Below, one piece after another: positions 43,240-54,343 of a DNA stretch of 64,000 nt (positions are counted from its first letter, which is position 1; the number at the start of each line of letters is the position of its first letter). The translations under genes were made by a program, and so were the position numbers. The notes below the pieces were generated by a model. That model ran no database searches. It was not told where the DNA came from and worked only from the letters and a program-made list of their open reading frames with translations. The DNA is from Accumulibacter sp964420975 (GTDB lineage Bacteria > Pseudomonadota > Gammaproteobacteria > Burkholderiales > Rhodocyclaceae). Location: NCBI GenBank assembly GCA_964420975.1, contig CAYQVH010000006.1:88715-152714 (forward strand), in the 5' to 3' direction.

Positions 43240-44898
43240 ATGCCCGTTCATCCGGAAGTTCCCCGCTTTAGAGGAATCACCCTGCCGCCCAGCGGCTGGA
43301 CGTTGGCGATTCTGCTCGCGCTCTACATCTTCAGCGGGCTGGTCGGCCATGATCCGTGGAAGAACGACGATGCGCTGACCATCGGCGTCACGAACGAGAT
43401 GCTGTCGGCGGGCAACTGGCTTACTCCTGGCCTCGCCGGCCGTCCCTACCCCGACGCCCCGCTGTATTACTGGCTGGCGGCGGTGACTAGCTGGCTGGCG
43501 AGTTGGCTGCTACCGATACACGACGGCGTACGTCTCGCCAGTGGCGTCTGCACGGTGCTGGCGCTCGCTTTCATTTTGCTTGCCGCGCGCGAGCTCAACG
43601 GTCGAGAGCAGGCGCCCACGGCACCCTTACTGCTTGCCGGCAGCATCGGTTTCCTTTTTCATGCCCACGAAGCGCAGCCGATGCTTGCGGCGCTGACGGC
43701 GCACACCGCCGCTTACTGGGGGCTGTTACTCCTTGCGCGTCAGCCTATCAAGGGCGCGATCGTCTTTGGTCTGGCCCTGGCGGCTGGCTTTCTGGCCAAT
43801 GGCTTGCCCCCCATGCTGCCGCTCGTACCGCTGGCGGCCTGTATCGTTTGGCGCTCAGGCAACCGTCGGCGAGCAGCCGCAGGCGTGATCGCCGCCTTTC
43901 TCCTCGCCATCCTGCTCGGTGGTGCCTGGCTGCTTACTCTGCAGTTCGTGTCTCCAGCCTACGTCGCTGCGTTCTGGCAGGCAGACCTGACCCAGTTGCG
44001 TGGCAATGGCCAAGCCTTGAACAACCTATGGGGGTTCTTGAAGTTGCTGCCTTGGTACGCGTGGCCGGCGTTGCCACTTGCCGGCTGGACGCTGTGGGCG
44101 AAGCGCCGCCAGCTCGCGGCACCCGCGATCGTGATCCCGGCGGCGGCGTTTCTGGTCGTTCTTGCCAGCATCTGCATTCCCTATAGCGCCCGCAGCGCGC
44201 CGGCACTGCTGCTGCTGCCGCCACTGGTGCTGCTGGCCGTGCCGGGAATTGCGTCCTTGCGGCGGGGAGCAGCCAACGCTTTTGACTGGTTCGGCATGAT
44301 CACCTTCAGTGTGTTCTCGGCCCTGGTTTGGGTTGCCTGGAGCGCACTCGTCTTCGGCTGGCCGGAGCGCCTGGCACGCCAAGCGAGCCGACTCGAACCC
44401 GGCTTCGTCGGCTCGATCAACCTACCGGCGCTGCTGCTCGCCGTCGTTGCTACCGCTGCCTGGTTATGGCTCATTGTTACCAGTCCGCGCTCCCCAATGC
44501 GTGGCATCATGCACTGGATGGCCGGCCTGACCTTGTTCTGGCTGTTGACGGCGATGCTCCTGCTACCGTGGGTAGACTACGGCAAAACCTACCGCCCGGT
44601 CTCGGCAGGGATCGCCCGCGCCTTGCCGGCCGACTACGATTGCATTGCCAGCCTCAACGTCGCTGATTCGGTTCTTGCTTCGATTGACTACTTTGATCGC
44701 CTGCGGACCGTGCCGACGAAAAAGGCGAACAGCCCGTGTGGTTGGTTGCTGGTGCACGGTTTGGCGGTCGAGCGCAGCGACAGCGCCGCCCGCGAATGGC
44801 GAAAGGTTTGGGAAGGCGGGCGGCCAGGCGACCGCCGGAGCGCCGAGAAGCTCCGTCTGTACCAGCGCTTAGAGCGATCGGTACCGCCAAAGAGCTGA
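43240..44898 (+). CDS. ArnT/PMT-type membrane glycosyltransferase
   Basis: A 552-residue polytopic protein of the GT-C/ArnT family. The first periplasmic loop holds DPWKNDDALTIGVTNEMLSA with the acidic catalytic residues of the fold, then NWLTPGLAGRPYPDAPLYYW, matching ArnT's substrate loop. About ten to twelve membrane segments follow and a soluble C-terminal tail. Relatives move undecaprenyl-linked aminoarabinose or other sugars onto lipid A or proteins. The donor and acceptor here are unknown, because the arn operon is not adjacent. Confidence 0.85.
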   Translation: MPVHPEVPRFRGITLPPSGWTLAILLALYIFSGLVGHDPWKNDDALTIGVTNEMLSAGNWLTPGLAGRPYPDAPLYYWLAAVTSWLASWLLPIHDGVRLASGVCTVLALAFILLAARELNGREQAPTAPLLLAGSIGFLFHAHEAQPMLAALTAHTAAYWGLLLLARQPIKGAIVFGLALAAGFLANGLPPMLPLVPLAACIVWRSGNRRRAAAGVIAAFLLAILLGGAWLLTLQFVSPAYVAAFWQADLTQLRGNGQALNNLWGFLKLLPWYAWPALPLAGWTLWAKRRQLAAPAIVIPAAAFLVVLASICIPYSARSAPALLLLPPLVLLAVPGIASLRRGAANAFDWFGMITFSVFSALVWVAWSALVFGWPERLARQASRLEPGFVGSINLPALLLAVVATAAWLWLIVTSPRSPMRGIMHWMAGLTLFWLLTAMLLLPWVDYGKTYRPVSAGIARALPADYDCIASLNVADSVLASIDYFDRLRTVPTKKANSPCGWLLVHGLAVERSDSAAREWRKVWEGGRPGDRRSAEKLRLYQRLERSVPPKS

Positions 44899-44925
44899 CG
44901 TCGCGGCCGGCGGACGCGCGGCGGA

Positions 44926-45471
<546 letters not shown>

Positions 45472-45515
45472 ATAATCCGCCTGAACAATCGAAGTCGGCA
45501 TTGTGTCACAGGCAG

Positions 45516-46754
45516 ATGGACAAGCTACTGACGATCTCCTTTCTGACTGCGCTGCTCGCCATGGTGAGCCTGCGCCTCTGGCTCGCCAGGCGACAGATCG
45601 CGCACGTCGTCGCCCATCGCGCCACCGTGCCGGCGAGCTTTCGCTGCCAGATCCCGCTGACTGCCCATCAGAAGGCCGCCGACTATACGGTGGCCCGCAC
45701 GCGTTTCGGTTGCTTGGCGCTGGCAGTCGAGGTCGCTGTCCTCGTCGCCTTCACGCTCGGCGGCGGTGTGCAGGCGCTGCACGACTTCTGGTTGCTTCGC
45801 CTCGACGGGCTGTTCTACGGCGTCGCGCTGATCTTCGGCGTCGTCGCCCTGTCAGCACTCGCCGACCTGCCGCTAGCGGTTTACTACCAGTTTGTGATCG
45901 AAGAACGGTTTGGCTTCAACCGCATGTCCTGGCGTCTTTTCCTCGTCGACCGCCTGAAGCAGTCCGCACTCACCTTCCTCATCGGCGCTCCCGTACTATT
46001 CGCCGTGCTCTGGCTGATGACGAGGATGGGCGAGCATTGGTGGTTTTACGTCTGGATCTTCTGGTGTGCCTTTAACCTGTTGTTGGTCGGCATCTACCCG
46101 ACCTGGATCGCGCCCTTGTTCAACACCTTCTCGCCGCTCGACGACGCCAGCTTGCGCGCGCGAGTCGAGGCGCTGCTGGCGCGTTGTGGTTTTGCCAGCT
46201 CGGGCCTCTTCGTGATGGACGGTTCGAGGCGATCGCGTCACGGCAACGCCTACTTCACCGGTTTCGGCAAGGCCAAGCGGATCGTATTCTTCGACACGCT
46301 GCTCGGCCGCCTGCAGGCGCCGGAAGTCGAGGCGGTGCTGGCACACGAGCTGGGACACTTTCGTCACCGGCACATCGTCAAGCGCATCACCCTGTTGTTC
46401 GCGCTGTCGTTGGCGGCGCTGTTTCTCTTCGACCAACTGGTCGACGCCGCCTGGTTCTATCGTGGCCTCGGAGTCGACACCCAGAACCGGGCGCTTGGAC
46501 TGGTGCTCTTCTGTCTTGTCGCCCCGGTGTTCACCTTTCTATTTACCCCGTTACTGACCGTCCTCTCGCGCCACGACGAGTTCGAAGCCGATCGCTACGC
46601 GGCGGCCAACGCGTCTTCGGACGATCTGATTACGGCGCTCGTCAAGCTCTACGAGGACAACGCGGCAACGCTGACGCCGGATCCCCTACACTCGCTGTTT
46701 TACGATTCGCACCCGCCTGCGGCGCTACGCATTGCTCGCCTGCAGTCGGCGTGA
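45516..46754 (+). CDS. M48 (Ste24/CAAX prenyl protease-like) membrane metallopeptidase
   Basis: A 412-residue membrane protease with zinc motif HELGHFRHRHIV (HEXXH) and the third ligand Glu in HDEFEADRYAAANA. Ste24-type segments GIYPTWIAPLFNTFSPLDD and GSRRSRHGNAYFTGFGKAKR are present, and four or more membrane helices flank them. The family clips misfolded or prenylated membrane proteins. ATG 45516 starts a clean signal anchor; it lies 44 bases from the orn start, with which it is divergent. Confidence 0.93.
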   Translation: MDKLLTISFLTALLAMVSLRLWLARRQIAHVVAHRATVPASFRCQIPLTAHQKAADYTVARTRFGCLALAVEVAVLVAFTLGGGVQALHDFWLLRLDGLFYGVALIFGVVALSALADLPLAVYYQFVIEERFGFNRMSWRLFLVDRLKQSALTFLIGAPVLFAVLWLMTRMGEHWWFYVWIFWCAFNLLLVGIYPTWIAPLFNTFSPLDDASLRARVEALLARCGFASSGLFVMDGSRRSRHGNAYFTGFGKAKRIVFFDTLLGRLQAPEVEAVLAHELGHFRHRHIVKRITLLFALSLAALFLFDQLVDAAWFYRGLGVDTQNRALGLVLFCLVAPVFTFLFTPLLTVLSRHDEFEADRYAAANASSDDLITALVKLYEDNAATLTPDPLHSLFYDSHPPAALRIARLQSA

Positions 46755-46774
46755 AGCGCACACGGGAGGTGCCG

Positions 46775-47116
46775 ATGACCACCGACAATTCACTCGTTCG
46801 CGAAAACTGCCGGCCGTTACGTGGCGGCGAACACCGCCTGTCTTTGGAACAGGCGAACGAACTGTTGTCGTTCTTGCCCGGCTGGGCAGTCAGCGACGAC
46901 GGCGTGCTGCACAAGTCGTTCACCTTCGCCAGCTACGCCGCGACCCTGTTGTTCGTCAACACGGTCGCCGGCCTGGCTGAACGAGAAAACCATCACCCTG
47001 ACCTCGATGTCCGCTACGGCCGTGTGAGCGTCCGCTACAGCACTCACGACGTTGGCGGCCTGTCCCGCAACGACTTCGTCTGCGCAGCGAAGATCGAGGC
47101 GCTGCTCGCGATTTGA
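46775..47116 (+). CDS. 4a-hydroxytetrahydrobiopterin dehydratase (PCD/DCoH-like)
   Basis: A 113-residue protein with the PCD signature: LLSFLPGWAVSDDGVLHKSF, ENHHPDLDVRYGRVSVRYST with the active-site His pair, then THDVGGLSRNDFVCAAKIE. It dehydrates carbinolamine pterins to recycle tetrahydrobiopterin; in bacteria it often works for phenylalanine hydroxylase, or in a moonlighting role. The ATG at 46775 follows GGGAGG. It overlaps rsgA's TTG start by the stop codon. Confidence 0.95.
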   Translation: MTTDNSLVRENCRPLRGGEHRLSLEQANELLSFLPGWAVSDDGVLHKSFTFASYAATLLFVNTVAGLAERENHHPDLDVRYGRVSVRYSTHDVGGLSRNDFVCAAKIEALLAI

Positions 47117-48000
47117 GCCTCAGCGGCGTTGTCGTCGCCGCCTACGGGAGGCAGTATCGCGTCGCGCTGACCGACGGCACACGCTTGCTCTGCTTCCCGC
47201 GCGGAAAGAAAAGTGAGCTTGCCTGTGGCGATCGGGTAACCGTCGAACGCACTGGCCCCAGCCAGGGCGTCGTAAGCGGCCTCGAAGCCCGACAGACGCT
47301 GCTCTACCGCTCGGACGGCGATCGACAGAAGCTGATCGCCGCCAACGTAGACCAAATCCTGATCGTCGTCGCCACCGAACCCCCGTTTGCCGACGAGCTC
47401 ATTACCCGCTGTACGGTTGCCGCCGAAGAGCAGGAAATCCGCAGTCTGATCGTCCTCAACAAATGCGACCTGGACGAACGCGTCGACGCGGCGGCGGCGG
47501 TTCTCGGCCCTTTCGAACGGCTCGGCTACCCGGTGGTGAAGCTCGCCGCGATCACCGGAGCCGCCGTGTTGCTGCCTTATCTCGCGGCGCATACGAGCCT
47601 ATTAATCGGGCAATCAGGAATGGGCAAGTCGACCTTGATCAATGCCTTGATTCCTGGCGCTCGCGCCGCCACGCGCGAGATTTCGCACGTCCTGCACGCC
47701 GGCAAGCACACCACGACCTACGCTCGCCTCTACCAACTCGACGCAACGACCGCGCTGATCGACTCGCCGGGGTTGATGGCCTTCGGACTGCACCACCTGA
47801 GCCGTACCGACCTGGCACAGGCGTTTCGCGAACTGCGCCCGTTGCTCGGCGGCTGCCGCTTTCGCGACTGCCGCCACGACAGCGAGCCCGATTGCCGCGT
47901 TCAAGCCGCCTACCGCCGCGGCGAAATCGACCCCCGTCGCTTCGCCGCTTTCCGCGCGCTAAGCGGCGAAGTCGCCGACCCCTTGAGGAATCCGCAATGA
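47113..48000 (+). CDS. rsgA: Ribosome small subunit-dependent GTPase A
   Basis: A 295-residue RsgA/YjeQ. An N-terminal OB fold (SLSGVVVAAYGRQYRVALTD) is followed by a circularly permuted GTPase with motif order G4 (NKCD), G1 (GQSGMGKST), G3 (DSPGL), and a C-terminal zinc knuckle (GCRFRDCRHDSEPDCRVQAA). It helps mature the 30S subunit. The TTG start overlaps the pterin dehydratase stop codon (47113-47116), an unusual but coupled arrangement; a later start would cut the OB fold. Confidence 0.93.
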   Translation: MSLSGVVVAAYGRQYRVALTDGTRLLCFPRGKKSELACGDRVTVERTGPSQGVVSGLEARQTLLYRSDGDRQKLIAANVDQILIVVATEPPFADELITRCTVAAEEQEIRSLIVLNKCDLDERVDAAAAVLGPFERLGYPVVKLAAITGAAVLLPYLAAHTSLLIGQSGMGKSTLINALIPGARAATREISHVLHAGKHTTTYARLYQLDATTALIDSPGLMAFGLHHLSRTDLAQAFRELRPLLGGCRFRDCRHDSEPDCRVQAAYRRGEIDPRRFAAFRALSGEVADPLRNPQ

Positions 48001-48275
48001 GTGAGATCAGCATTCGCCGCCAGCACGGCAAGACGTTGGCCGAAGCGCGCGCGGCGGCCGAACATCTGGCCGCCGAACTGCAGCAGGAGTTCGACCTCAA
48101 TTACGCGTGGACGGGTGACGTTTTACGATTCAATCGTTCCGGCGTTAGCGGCGAGCTGACGCTGGACGCCCGTGAAGTCGCCCTCCGTATCCACCTCGGC
48201 TTTCTCCTCTTTGCACTCAAACCGGCGATCGAGCGAGAAGTTCATCGTTACTTCGACGAAAACTTTCCGGCGTGA
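47997..48275 (+). CDS. Polyhydroxyalkanoic acid system family protein
   Basis: A 92-residue protein of the PHA granule-related family (TIGR02610-like): ISIRRQHGKTLAEARAAAEH, the central FDLNYAWTGDVLRFNRSGVS, then VALRIHLGFLLFALKPAIE. Its exact role is not known, but members are common in PHA-storing proteobacteria. It overlaps the rsgA stop by four bases (ATGA), so it is coupled to it. PHA storage is a hallmark of Accumulibacter-like bacteria, which fits the taxonomic inference. Confidence 0.88.
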   Translation: MSEISIRRQHGKTLAEARAAAEHLAAELQQEFDLNYAWTGDVLRFNRSGVSGELTLDAREVALRIHLGFLLFALKPAIEREVHRYFDENFPA

Positions 48276-48316
48276 AGCGATGGTCCGCGCCGATCGTCCT
48301 CGGCCCGGCGAGCGGG

Positions 48317-48345
48317 TTTACATGATTCGGGTGTGTCGATATAAT
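48317..48345 (+). promoter_or_regulatory. Strong promoter of the tRNA-Ala/tRNA-Glu pair
   Basis: TTTACA (48317-48322) and a perfect TATAAT (48340-48345) are 17 bases apart, 16 bases before tRNA-Ala. The GC-rich CCGCAC following the -10 box is typical of stringently controlled stable-RNA promoters. Confidence 0.8.
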
Positions 48346-48361
48346 CCGCACTTCTTTCGAC

Positions 48362-48437
<76 letters not shown>

Positions 48438-48463
48438 GCAAGTCGAAAGAACACCTGTTTTAG

Positions 48464-48539
48464 GTCCCCATCGTCTAGAGGCCTAGGACACTACCCTTTC
48501 ACGGTAGGTACCGGGGTTCGAATCCCCGTGGGGACGCCA
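48464..48539 (+). tRNA. tRNA-Glu(TTC)
   Basis: A 76-nt cloverleaf with acceptor GTCCCCA/TGGGGAC, anticodon stem CTACC/GGTAG with TTC, T-arm CCGGGGTTCGAATCCCCG and encoded CCA. It lies 26 bases after tRNA-Ala, so both are likely co-transcribed. Its 3' end adjoins integrase wreckage. Confidence 0.96.
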
Positions 48540-48733
48540 GGCCAGGCCCGATCGGGCGTGCGGGTGACCGCACTGAAACCAAAAAGTGACGTAAGATCCG
48601 CAGCGTATGCGATCGTTGCGCACGACGTTGCCCGAACCCATCCGTCCTTGCGCGAGGTACAGCGCACCACAGCAATGGGTATCCTTGTGGATATCCTCCG
48701 CGGATCCGGGCGCGATACCTACAATCGATTGCT

Positions 48734-49133
48734 GTGGCCACCAATCGTCTGACTGACGTGCGCCGCCGATCGGCAAAGCCGGCCGAGTCTCCTTACAAGT
48801 TATTCGACGGCGGTGGGCTGTACCTTTGGGTGTCGCCGACCGAGGCGAGGACTTGGCGGCTGGCGTACCGTCTCGCCAGATCACAAAAGACGATCGGCTT
48901 TGGTGCCTACCCTGCTGTCTCTCTGGCGCAAGCGCGCGAGCGGCGGAGCGATGTGAAGCAGGCTCTGCTCGCCGGCGAAGATCCTCAGCCGCCTCGTCGC
49001 CATCGAAGCGCTCCGGGACGCGCTCCGGGACGCGCTACGGCAACGGAAGACCACGGCGAGCGAATTGATGAAGTATGCGGCCATCGACCGCGTCGCCAAC
49101 CGAATCGCGCCCTATCTCAAGGCGATGCAATGA
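48734..49133 (+). pseudogene. Degraded P4-type integrase and adjoining fragment downstream of tRNA-Glu
   Basis: The 48540-49215 stretch holds no intact gene. From GTG 48734 the frame reads TDVRRRSAKPAESPYKLFDG, GGLYLWVSPTEARTWRLAYR and VSLAQARERR, the DUF4102 arm-binding domain of tyrosine integrases used by tRNA-targeting islands. After about residue 85 (near 48985) the frame loses similarity; the core-binding and catalytic parts are absent. At 48978-49133 another frame reads SRLVAIEALRDALRDALRQR then ELMKYAAIDRVANRIAPYL up to a stop, a separate fragment I cannot place. No direct repeat of the tRNA end was found in the window. Confidence 0.75.
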
Positions 49134-49215
49134 AGGTCAAGAGACTCAAGAATCGTCACTCGGACGTGCCGGGCGAAGGCGATGCGGTTGGCCGAATTTG
49201 GCGATAGGGAGAGCC

Positions 49216-50088
49216 GTGTTGCACGTATCGAACCGCGGCGAGAGGGAAGCGAGCGCGGTTGTGGCCGCTCGCTCGGGGTGGCCGGCGCGGCTGGCACTGG
49301 ATTTCGAACGACGGGACGAGCGGACGGTACTGGCGGGCGTCGAGCACCAAGGGCCATTGCGCGTACAAAAGGCGCTCTATCCGGAAGGAGGCGACGTCTG
49401 TCAGGCGATCGTCCTCCATCCGCCCGGCGGCGTCGCCGGCGGTGACTGCCTCGAGATCGTCGTCACCGCGGCGCCGGCGGCGCACGCGCAGATGACGACA
49501 CCGGGCGCCGGCAAGTGGTATCGTTCGGGTGGTCGGGTGGCGCGGCAGTCGCTGCTCTTCCGGGTCGGCGAGGAGGCTGTTGTCGAATGGCTACCGCAGG
49601 AAACGATCGTTTTCGACGGCGCCGAGGCGCAGATGACGACGCGCGTCGAGCTGGCTGGCGGCGGCGTGTTTTGCGGCTGGGAAATTCTCTGCCTCGGGCG
49701 AACGGCGGCGGGTGAACGCTTCAGCCGTGGCCAGCTCAACCTGGCGACGCGGATCGAAAGCGATGGACGGCCGCTGTGGATCGAGCGCGGCAGCTTGCGC
49801 GGAGGTTCGTCCTGGCTCGAGGCGGCAGCCGGTCTCGGCGGGCAGCCGGTCAGCGCGACGCTGGTGCTTGCCGGCCGCACGGTCGATGGCGCTTGGCTGG
49901 CGGCCTGCCAGGCGATCGCGGGCGAGGGTCTGCGCAGCGGAGTCACCGCCTTGCCCGAGGTGCTGCTTGCCCGCTGCCTGGCACCAGGCGCCGAGGTGGC
50001 GCGAGAATGGCTCGTCGCCGTCTGGAAACAGCTGCGCCCGCTGGCGCTGGGCCGGGCGGCGGTGCCGCCGCGCATCTGGAGCACGTGA
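49216..50088 (+). CDS. ureD: Urease accessory protein UreD
   Basis: A 290-residue UreD/UreH: KALYPEGGDVCQAIVLHPPG, GGVAGGDCLEIVVTAAPAAH, QMTTPGAGKWYRSGG and WLPQETIVFDGA are family blocks. UreD binds apo-urease together with UreF and UreG to deliver nickel. GTG 49216 follows AGGGAGAG closely; a TTG one codon later is an alternative. It is first in the urease operon and ends 17 bases before ureA. Confidence 0.93.
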   Translation: MLHVSNRGEREASAVVAARSGWPARLALDFERRDERTVLAGVEHQGPLRVQKALYPEGGDVCQAIVLHPPGGVAGGDCLEIVVTAAPAAHAQMTTPGAGKWYRSGGRVARQSLLFRVGEEAVVEWLPQETIVFDGAEAQMTTRVELAGGGVFCGWEILCLGRTAAGERFSRGQLNLATRIESDGRPLWIERGSLRGGSSWLEAAAGLGGQPVSATLVLAGRTVDGAWLAACQAIAGEGLRSGVTALPEVLLARCLAPGAEVAREWLVAVWKQLRPLALGRAAVPPRIWST

Positions 50089-50105
50089 TTTTTTGAGGGA
50101 GCATC

Positions 50106-50408
50106 ATGGAACTGACGCCACGAGAAAAGGACAAGCTGCTGCTGTTTACCGCGGCGTTGCTCGCCGAGCGACGGCGGGGGCGCGGTTTGAAGCTCAACTA
50201 CCCGGAGGCGGTGGCTTTGCTCAGCGCGGCGATCGTCGAAGGCGCGCGCGACGGGCGGACGGTCGCCGAGTTGATGAGCTACGGCAAGACCTTGCTCGCT
50301 CGTGACGACGTGATGGACGGCGTTGCGGAGATGATTCACGAGATTCAGGTCGAAGCGACGTTTCCCGACGGGACGAAGCTGGTGACCGTGCACCACCCGA
50401 TCGTTTAA
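50106..50408 (+). CDS. ureA: Urease gamma subunit
   Basis: A 100-residue UreA: MELTPREKDKLLLFTAALLA, then LNYPEAVALLSAAIVEGARD and the end TFPDGTKLVTVHHPIV match the gamma subunit full length. With UreB and UreC it forms the (alpha-beta-gamma)3 cytoplasmic enzyme. GAGGGAG precedes the ATG. It lies 11 bases before ureB. Confidence 0.98.
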   Translation: MELTPREKDKLLLFTAALLAERRRGRGLKLNYPEAVALLSAAIVEGARDGRTVAELMSYGKTLLARDDVMDGVAEMIHEIQVEATFPDGTKLVTVHHPIV

Positions 50409-50419
50409 GGAACGAGGCC

Positions 50420-50724
50420 ATGACTCCCGGAGAAATGCAGATCGCCGCAGGCGAAATTGAACTCAACGCCGGCCGCGCGACGATCCGGCTGACGGTCGCC
50501 AACAGCGGTGACCGGCCCATCCAGGTCGGCTCGCACTACCATTTTGCCGAGACCAACGCGGCGCTGGCTTTTGATCGCGCTGCGGCGCGTGGTTTTCGTC
50601 TCGACATTGCCGCCGGCACCGCGGTGCGTTTCGAGCCCGGGCAGACGCGCAGCGTGCAACTGGTGGCGCTCGCCGGCGAGCGCCAGGTTTATGGCTTCAA
50701 CGCACAAGTGATGGGAGATCTGGC

Positions 50725-50728
<4 letters not shown>
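50420..50728 (+). CDS. ureB: Urease beta subunit
   Basis: A 102-residue UreB: MTPGEMQIAAGEIELNAGRA, VQVGSHYHF-like VGSHYHFAETNAAL and FDRAAARGFRLDIAAGTAVR are characteristic. It is a structural beta subunit. Its last bases overlap the ureC start (ATGA at 50725-50728). Confidence 0.98.
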
Positions 50729-52437
<1,709 letters not shown>

Positions 52438-52449
52438 GTCGAGTCTCGC

Positions 52450-52977
52450 ATGCTGTTTGCCGAATCTTTTGCCGCCGCCGACACCCCGGTCGCCGGAAGG
52501 CTGTGCCTTCCCTACGACGCCCGGCGCAAGAGCCGACAACGTGTGACGCTGACCGACGGCCAGCAGTTCGGTTATCTGTTGCCAGCCGGGACCGTGCTTC
52601 GCGACGGCGACCGCCTGCTCACCGGTTGCGGCCGCGCCGTGGTCGTCGAGGCAGCGCCGGAAGCGCTGCTCGAAGTCCGCGCGGCCGACAGTTTTCAGCT
52701 CATGCGCGCCGCCTACCACCTCGGCAACCGTCACGTCGCGGTCGAAGTCCGTACGACCGCGTTGCGCCTGCAGCGTGACCACGTGCTCGCCGAGATGCTG
52801 GTCGGTCTCGGCTGTACGCTGGTCGAAGTCGAGGCGCCCTTCGCGCCGGAAGGCGGCGCTTACGGCGCGCAGGCGCACGGCGGATCGGCACCGGCCGCCG
52901 ACGATCATCACCACTCCCCGCACGACCCCGGCCATGGGGCGCACCGGTCGCCGGCGCGGATCCACGAATTCAAGTGA
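52450..52977 (+). CDS. ureE: Urease accessory protein UreE (nickel chaperone)
   Basis: A 175-residue UreE. The N-terminal domain has LPYDARRKSRQRVTLTDGQQ, the metal-binding domain YHLGNRHVAVEVRTTALRLQ with the conserved His, and the tail (DDHHHSPHDPGHGAHRS) is His-rich for nickel storage. It delivers nickel to UreG. Its last four bases overlap ureF (ATGA/GTGA at 52974-52977). Confidence 0.96.
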   Translation: MLFAESFAAADTPVAGRLCLPYDARRKSRQRVTLTDGQQFGYLLPAGTVLRDGDRLLTGCGRAVVVEAAPEALLEVRAADSFQLMRAAYHLGNRHVAVEVRTTALRLQRDHVLAEMLVGLGCTLVEVEAPFAPEGGAYGAQAHGGSAPAADDHHHSPHDPGHGAHRSPARIHEFK

Positions 52978-53645
52978 CGCTCGCGCTCGTTCGCCTGCTG
53001 CAACTCGCGAGCCCGACGCTGCCGGTCGGCGCCTATACCTACTCGCAAGGACTCGAATGGGCGGTCGAAGTGGGCAATGTCCGCGACCCGGCGAGCGCGC
53101 TGGCGTGGATCGGCAGTCTGCTGGAAGAGTCCGTCAGCTGTTATGAAGCGCCACTCACCGCTCGCCTGCAACTCGCCTGGCAGCACGCCGAAGACGATGA
53201 AGTCCGACGGCTGAACGCCGATTTCATCGCCAGCCGCGAAAGCCGCGAGTTGCGCGCCGAGACGCTACAGATGGGCTATTCCTTACGCCGCCTGCTGCAC
53301 GAAGTCGACCCCGTCGCGCTGCCGGCGGCGAGTCTGTCCTTGCCTGAAATCGCGTTCCCCACCGCGTGGGCGCTGGCTGCCGCGGCCTGGCGAATCGCGC
53401 CCAGCGACGCGGTGGCGGCGTACCTCTGGTCGTGGTGCGAAAACCAGGTGCTGGCCGCGCTGAAGACCGTACCGCTCGGGCAGTCCGCCGGGCAGCGCCT
53501 GTTGCTGACGCTTGGCGCCCGCCTGCCGGCGCTCGTCGAACGGTCGCTGGCGCTACCGGAGAGCGCTTGGAGTAACTTCGCGCCCGGACTCGCGCTCGCG
53601 TCGAGCCGTCATGAAACACAATACGCCAGGATATTTCGCTCATGA
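52974..53645 (+). CDS. ureF: Urease accessory protein UreF
   Basis: A 223-residue all-helical UreF: LLQLASPTLPVGAYTYSQGL and EWAVEVGNVRDPASALAWIG at the start, and QSAGQRLLLTLGARLPALVE near the end. UreF gates GTP hydrolysis in the UreDFG complex. The start is GTG at 52974, overlapping ureE; the end overlaps ureG by four bases. Confidence 0.96.
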   Translation: MTLALVRLLQLASPTLPVGAYTYSQGLEWAVEVGNVRDPASALAWIGSLLEESVSCYEAPLTARLQLAWQHAEDDEVRRLNADFIASRESRELRAETLQMGYSLRRLLHEVDPVALPAASLSLPEIAFPTAWALAAAAWRIAPSDAVAAYLWSWCENQVLAALKTVPLGQSAGQRLLLTLGARLPALVERSLALPESAWSNFAPGLALASSRHETQYARIFRS

Positions 53646-54271
53646 TCACCCTCCCTTCGCCCGCCACCCGGCGCCCGGCGCTGCGCGTCGGTATCGGCGG
53701 CCCGGTCGGTTCCGGCAAGACCGCACTCACCCTCGCCCTCTGTCTCGCGCTGCGCGAGCGCTACAGCCTCGGGGTCGTCACCAACGACATTTACACGGCC
53801 GAAGACGCCCAGTTCCTCGTCCGCCACGCGGCGCTGCCGCAACAACGCATACTCGGCGTCGAGACTGGCGGCTGCCCGCACACCGCGATCCGCGAGGACG
53901 CTTCGATCAACCTCGAAGCCGTTTCCCGGCTGACGACTACCTTTCCAGACATCGAAATCGTCTTCGTCGAGTCGGGTGGCGACAACCTCGCCGCAACCTT
54001 CAGCCCCGAACTCTCGGACCTGACGATCTACGTCATCGACGTCGCCGCCGGCGACAAGATCCCGCGCAAAGGGGGCCCCGGAATCACCCGTTCCGACTTG
54101 TTGGTGATCAACAAGATCGACCTCGCGCCGCTGGTCGGCGCTTCCCTCGAAGTGATGGCGCACGACGCCCGTCGCATGCGTGGCGAGCGACCGTTCGTCT
54201 TCAGCAATCTGAAGACCGGGCAGGGATTGCCGGAAGTTGTCGCCTTCATCAAGGACCAGGGGCTTCTCTGA
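53642..54271 (+). CDS. ureG: Urease accessory protein UreG (GTPase)
   Basis: A 209-residue SIMIBI GTPase with Walker A GGPVGSGKTALTLALC, nickel-site motif GGCPHTAIREDASIN, Walker B-like VFVESGGDNLAATFSPELSD, and NKIDLAPLVGASL for guanine recognition. It couples GTP hydrolysis to nickel insertion into urease. It ends the operon; no urea transporter is adjacent within the window. Confidence 0.98.
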   Translation: MITLPSPATRRPALRVGIGGPVGSGKTALTLALCLALRERYSLGVVTNDIYTAEDAQFLVRHAALPQQRILGVETGGCPHTAIREDASINLEAVSRLTTTFPDIEIVFVESGGDNLAATFSPELSDLTIYVIDVAAGDKIPRKGGPGITRSDLLVINKIDLAPLVGASLEVMAHDARRMRGERPFVFSNLKTGQGLPEVVAFIKDQGLL

Positions 54272-54343
54272 GAAAGCCGTGACGCACCGCGAGTCGGCGG
54301 CACTCCATTCTTTTCCAGCCGTTCGGCTTTCTGGGGTTGGCGC

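Noticed and set aside
48547..48558. GCCCGATCGGGC palindrome after tRNA-Glu as a terminator
   Set aside because: It is only 12 bases without a loop and is not followed by a T-tract.
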